DNA from: an uncultured Oxalobacteraceae bacterium
GTDB lineage: Bacteria; Pseudomonadota; Gammaproteobacteria; Burkholderiales; Burkholderiaceae_D
Length of the DNA stretch: 9,036 bases
Assembly: GCA_937996605.1 (NCBI GenBank)
Contig: CALKVB010000681.1
Coordinates: 1-9,036, forward strand
Direction of reading: 5' to 3'
The position numbers and the translations under genes were made by a program. This document shows, piece after piece, positions 5,955 through 9,036 of this stretch. Position 1 is the stretch's first letter, and each line of letters starts with the position of its first letter. The notes under the pieces are model-generated. The model was not told where the DNA came from. It worked only from the letters and a program-made list of their open reading frames with translations, and searched no databases.

Positions 5955-7628
5955 ATGAACAAGGCTTTGATCACATCGGTCATGTTGGGGCTCGTGGGCA
6001 TCGCGGTGCTGGTCACCATTATTGTGCTCCAAAACTCATTCCATGCTGAAAATGTCAGGTCGATGTCAAGGCAAACCAATGTGAATGTGGCTGGAGCAGC
6101 ATTTCTGCGGGCTCACAATGTGCGCAATCTCGATCACGATGTGGTCAAGAATGGGTTTTCGTACAAGTATCAAGCACGGTCAAAGGATATCGCCGCCGAA
6201 ACCACAGTTTGCATGATCTTTGAAACAGAGTACGATCAGGCGTTTGCTCACTGGGTCTTTGAAAGCGCCATACATCTGTTCGCATTTCAGAATCTGCAGA
6301 AAACCTACCCAACTGCAAAGCTTTTGATGAAATCCAAAAGACGCTACAAAGAGCTCGTTTTGCAAGACTTTCGACTGACCTACGGCGACGTACTTTTCGA
6401 ACTGCCAAGCAACAATGTGTGTTTTTTCTGCCCAGTGTTTTCTTTGAACGATCAAAACCTGGATGTGCCGCAATTTATGGATCGAGTTCGTCGCTTGATG
6501 CGGTGTTTGATAGATCGAACGGATGCATCAAATCCCGAGAATCCTTCACCACCTTTACCACTCTTGTATCTTCCACGAAGCAAAGTGGAGAATTTCGGTC
6601 CCAACGATCGAACCATCGTATCGGCAGATGAAATTCGACTGTGGTGTTCTGCCAATGGAGGAGAAAATCTGGAAGTGGAAACCATTACTGACCTTCAAGA
6701 ACAGATACGTAGAGTTCGATCGGCGAGAGAGTTGATTCTCGACTACGGATCTTCTTTGTTTGTGAATGGACTATTTTCCCGGGAAGATGCGCGATTGATT
6801 GTGTTAGGGAATATGCGTCAGCATGAAGCGTTTCCAGGCATGGCGGCTCTTATGGACGAGATTGCTCGAACCCGATCTGTCCAGTTCATTCTTCCTGCAG
6901 AAAACTCTTCGGGATCGCGGCTGACCTTCCACCTCAAGGATATCGATGCTGCGTTTGTGGGTTCCGCAGTTTTGCCCAGAAACCCGGCGCGCACGTCCGC
7001 CGATCCCGCCAATGCTCCTTTCGAGATCTTTACGTATGGAGACAGTCATTCCAAGTGGACTTTTGAGGACCTTGCCGACATTCCCTTTCGTATGCACTGG
7101 CTGGGTCCGGTTCTCATGCACAGGATCGGTCGCGATGGACTCTACATACAGTCCATCGAAACCAAATCGAATGCTGTGATCTTGCTGTTCACATTTGGAG
7201 AAATCGATGTTCGCTGCCAGGTAGGAAAGCAAGTGGAAAAAGGTCGAGATGTTCACGAAGTCCTCACCACATTGGCCGAACGGTACGTCGCATCGCTGAA
7301 TCATGCGATTCGACTTCATCGAGACAATCCTAAGCTCCGTCTTGCTATTATGAGTGTTGTACCTCCATCGGTGGCAGATCCCGCGTACTGGAATACCGAC
7401 TTCCCATTTGTAGGCTCCGACCAAGAGCGCAGTGATTGGACTAAGGAGCTCAACGCCAATCTGCGTCAAGTAAGTGCGGCCAACGGCTATTATTTCCTTG
7501 ACATGTACACGGATCATGCAGACGAACATGGAATGCTTCTCCGACACTACAGCGACGGAAACGTCCACATCAAGAATTCGCCATTCGTAGAAAGAAGAGT
7601 GCGACAAATGATGTCGATGTTGTCATGA
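5955..7628 (+). CDS. Membrane-anchored GT61-like glycosyltransferase fused to SGNH esterase-like domain, 557 aa
   Basis: Two enzyme domains sit on one chain. Residues about 5-25 form a hydrophobic helix after a short MNK start, so this is a likely type II signal anchor with the enzyme in the ER/Golgi lumen. Residues about 80-315 resemble GT61/DUF563 glycosyltransferases: FAHWVFES at 97-104, a YLPRSK strand at 205-210 where the family has a YxxR segment, and RRVRSARELILDYGSSLFVNGLF at about 252-274, matching the family's F..A..vvg.HG..l.N..F region. The usual HG is YG here (264-265). Residues about 357-557 carry SGNH landmarks: GDSHS at 362-366 (nucleophile Ser), FGEID at 414-418, and SDGNVH at 533-538 (catalytic Asp-x-x-x-His). 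The second domain would remove or transfer acyl groups, probably acetyl, on a glycan. ATG 5955 is the natural start. Sugar donor and acceptor are unknown. The SGNH call is strong; the GT61 call is moderate. Confidence 0.8.
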   Translation: MNKALITSVMLGLVGIAVLVTIIVLQNSFHAENVRSMSRQTNVNVAGAAFLRAHNVRNLDHDVVKNGFSYKYQARSKDIAAETTVCMIFETEYDQAFAHWVFESAIHLFAFQNLQKTYPTAKLLMKSKRRYKELVLQDFRLTYGDVLFELPSNNVCFFCPVFSLNDQNLDVPQFMDRVRRLMRCLIDRTDASNPENPSPPLPLLYLPRSKVENFGPNDRTIVSADEIRLWCSANGGENLEVETITDLQEQIRRVRSARELILDYGSSLFVNGLFSREDARLIVLGNMRQHEAFPGMAALMDEIARTRSVQFILPAENSSGSRLTFHLKDIDAAFVGSAVLPRNPARTSADPANAPFEIFTYGDSHSKWTFEDLADIPFRMHWLGPVLMHRIGRDGLYIQSIETKSNAVILLFTFGEIDVRCQVGKQVEKGRDVHEVLTTLAERYVASLNHAIRLHRDNPKLRLAIMSVVPPSVADPAYWNTDFPFVGSDQERSDWTKELNANLRQVSAANGYYFLDMYTDHADEHGMLLRHYSDGNVHIKNSPFVERRVRQMMSMLS

Positions 7629-7653
7629 ATTTAGAAAATCGTATGAATGACAC

Positions 7654-7660
7654 AATAAAC
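7654..7660 (+). promoter_or_regulatory. AATAAAC: polyadenylation-like signal or start-proximal promoter motif
   Basis: The 37-bp gap between the two glycan genes contains AATAAAC. It lies 25 bases after the upstream stop and 5 bases before ATG 7666. It could be a polyadenylation signal for the upstream transcript or share a promoter role with ATATAAAC at 5939-5946. The two readings cannot be separated from sequence alone. Confidence 0.3.
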
Positions 7661-7665
7661 GTACG

Positions 7666-8760
7666 ATGTGGTATCCATGGCTGATCACATTAGCAGTACT
7701 GGCTATACTTACCCTCATGTCCATCACCGTTGTCACTTATGTGCAGCTCAGAAAGACGGACGACAGATTGGTGTCCTTTCAAAACGAGTGGAAACAATCA
7801 ACGACGCGCGAACAGAACCATCGATTGTCTCATGCGAAACAATTGGAAGACAAATTCGAGCAAGTCGAGCGCAAGATGGATGATCGAAATCGTGGGGAAT
7901 CATGGATGAGCCAGAAAATTGATGAAATTCTCGCCTTCATTCGGGTAAAGCATACGCCTAAACATGTAGTCAACTACGAACCGTTTGAACGATTGTGTAT
8001 CCAGGCGAGCCTGGACCCTACGGTACTGAACACGTTCCGCGGAACACCCGAGGTGATTGATATGTTAGAACATGTGCCCGAGCACCAAGGGCCTGACTTT
8101 TTGCGGGTGATTCAAATCTTGGCGGACGAATCCAAGGTGGAACTTCCTTGGTCATCTATACAATTGAATGATCATGTTGGATCCCCAAAACTCAGCACCT
8201 ACGTGTGGAAAGATGAAACGCTATCCATCTGCCCCACCACGCTGCGATATGTCATGCTGGCCCTTCACTCTTTACTCCAGATGAAGAACAGTTATCGAGT
8301 GGAACCGGTTTCAGTTATTGAAATTGGTGCAGGATACGGAGGGCAATGCGCCATGATTTTCAAATTGGCTCCTCTGTTCGGGGTGGAGATTCTTTCCTAC
8401 ACGATTCTCGACTTGGATGGCCCACGAGCCCTGCAAAAGGCGTTCCTTTCGCGACAGCTGACCCAAGCTCAGCAAGATCTGGTGCAGTATGTGCATGTGA
8501 ATAACCCACTGCTACGGCAACTTTTGAAACCGAAATCCTTCCTATTCAGTGCCTACGCGTACTCGGAAATCTGTCGAGAGGTGCAAAGCGAGTACAACAG
8601 AAACCTTCGAGGATTCGTCGCTCATGGCCGCATTGTATGGAATTCTATCGAACAACCTGGAGATGCATTTTACGACATGTTGGGTGTAGAGCCGTGGCAA
8701 GTCTTAACCCATGCAGAGTTTCCTGGCACTGCATCTCATAACTTGGTATACGTATTTTGA
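7666..8760 (+). CDS. Membrane-anchored putative sugar O-methyltransferase with coiled-coil stalk, 364 aa
   Basis: It probably transfers a methyl group from S-adenosylmethionine to a sugar hydroxyl. Residues about 6-27 are a strongly hydrophobic signal anchor. Residues about 28-92 are charged and heptad-like (EQVERKMDDRN and neighbours), a likely coiled-coil stalk that could form oligomers. The catalytic part starts near residue 100. VIEIGAGYGGQ at 217-227 is a Rossmann SAM-binding motif I, followed by YTILDLDGP at 245-253 with the acidic residues expected after strand 2. The arrangement and the Y-G-G-Q after the glycine loop fit the putative sugar O-methyltransferase family (TIGR04371-like). 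The C-terminal segment (about 290-364) completes the fold. It follows the GT61-SGNH gene in the same direction after 37 bp and ends 1 bp from the convergent GT10 stop, placing it in a glycan-decorating group. The acceptor sugar is unknown. Confidence 0.82.
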   Translation: MWYPWLITLAVLAILTLMSITVVTYVQLRKTDDRLVSFQNEWKQSTTREQNHRLSHAKQLEDKFEQVERKMDDRNRGESWMSQKIDEILAFIRVKHTPKHVVNYEPFERLCIQASLDPTVLNTFRGTPEVIDMLEHVPEHQGPDFLRVIQILADESKVELPWSSIQLNDHVGSPKLSTYVWKDETLSICPTTLRYVMLALHSLLQMKNSYRVEPVSVIEIGAGYGGQCAMIFKLAPLFGVEILSYTILDLDGPRALQKAFLSRQLTQAQQDLVQYVHVNNPLLRQLLKPKSFLFSAYAYSEICREVQSEYNRNLRGFVAHGRIVWNSIEQPGDAFYDMLGVEPWQVLTHAEFPGTASHNLVYVF

Positions 8761-8761
8761 C

Positions 8762-9036
8762 TCAAACCAAGGGTTCAAATTTGTTGAGAACAAAGTTTGC
8801 AAAATTACATTTGCCATGCTTCAATTCGTGACGAGCTCGCGAAAGATCGATGCGATATTGTTCTGGATTCCGCAGTACGTTCTCAATCAATACAATGTCT
8901 TCTTCCAGCTTTCCATTCAGTCGAAAGCCCCATTGATCTCCGAAGTACGTGGAAATCCGATTGGCGCCAAAATACAAAGGTACCGTACCGCATGCAATCG
9001 CATTGGTATACTTCTCGGTGATGTACGACTCGGAAT
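8762..9036 (-). CDS. GT10 (alpha-1,3-fucosyltransferase-like) enzyme, C-terminal 90 residues, 5' cut by window edge
   Basis: Reading leftward from the window edge, the frame is open with no stop until TGA at 8762-8764. The visible part begins SESYITEKYTNAIACGTVP and continues LYFGA. This matches the donor-binding signature of GT10 enzymes, (Y)xTEK...A...G.(V/I)P(V/I)...G, which contacts GDP-fucose. The final 60 residues are the usual C-terminal helices. Only the last third or so is present, so the acceptor-binding half and any membrane anchor lie outside. An internal TTG at 8975-8977 is not a start because the conserved motif lies upstream of it. Beside the GT61-SGNH and O-methyltransferase genes it suggests a fucosylated, methylated glycan. 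Other transferases with the same TEK signature are the alternative. Confidence 0.78.
   Translation of the reverse strand, partial: SESYITEKYTNAIACGTVPLYFGANRISTYFGDQWGFRLNGKLEEDIVLIENVLRNPEQYRIDLSRARHELKHGKCNFANFVLNKFEPLV

Noticed and set aside
6804..7607. 267-codon open frame on the minus strand
   Set aside because: It is antisense to the SGNH domain, whose catalytic blocks are clear on the plus strand, and it shows no recognisable motif.
7638..7667. Inverted repeat ATCGTA / TACGAT between the glycan genes
   Set aside because: The six-base arms with an 18-base loop, one arm overlapping the start codon, are within chance expectation.

Overview
The window reads as a stretch of a large eukaryotic DNA virus (Nucleocytoviricota-like) or an endogenised piece of one. 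Supporting signs are tightly packed intron-free genes on both strands, AT-repeat TATA-type promoters instead of Shine-Dalgarno sites, start codons in a CCATGG-like context, and several divergent ankyrin-type proteins with nuclear localisation-like tails. Next to them is a set of glycan-modifying enzymes of kinds often carried by giant viruses. No hallmark gene (capsid, polymerase, packaging ATPase) is present, so the lineage cannot be fixed, and a protist chromosome carrying viral genes remains possible.

Left half (1-5901): five genes alternate in direction. They are an ankyrin-like protein (35-1147, +), a long degenerate-repeat protein (1154-2578, -), a putative zinc-binding nuclear protein (2723-3403, +), an ankyrin-like protein whose 3' end looks frameshifted (3483-4223, -), and a second long degenerate-repeat protein (4405-5901, +). 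The proteins at 1154-2578 and 4405-5901 are paralogues over nearly their whole length. Each divergent pair is separated by one alternating TA tract (2642-2654 and 4315-4328) that probably drives both directions. The two rightward genes also share a leader block just after the TA tract and paired CATTTTTCC-like motifs just before the ATG. A related leader block sits at the first bases of the window, ahead of the first gene.

Right half (5955-9036): a glycan cluster. It holds a membrane-anchored fusion of a GT61-like glycosyltransferase with an SGNH esterase-like domain (5955-7628), a membrane-anchored coiled-coil sugar O-methyltransferase-like protein (7666-8760), and the C-terminal end of a GT10 (fucosyltransferase-like) enzyme on the opposite strand (8762 to past the window edge). 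Together they could build a glycan and then cap it by acyl-group trimming or transfer, O-methylation and fucosylation, probably in the ER/Golgi lumen or on virion glycoproteins. These genes lack the long TA tract and probably belong to another expression class.

Gene packing is extreme: convergent stops lie 6 bp apart (1147/1154) and 1 bp apart (8760/8762). Correcting the apparent frameshift in the fourth gene would give another 6-bp gap (3403/3410). No tRNA, rRNA, CRISPR array or insertion sequence was seen, and there is no gene-free stretch over 300 bases.
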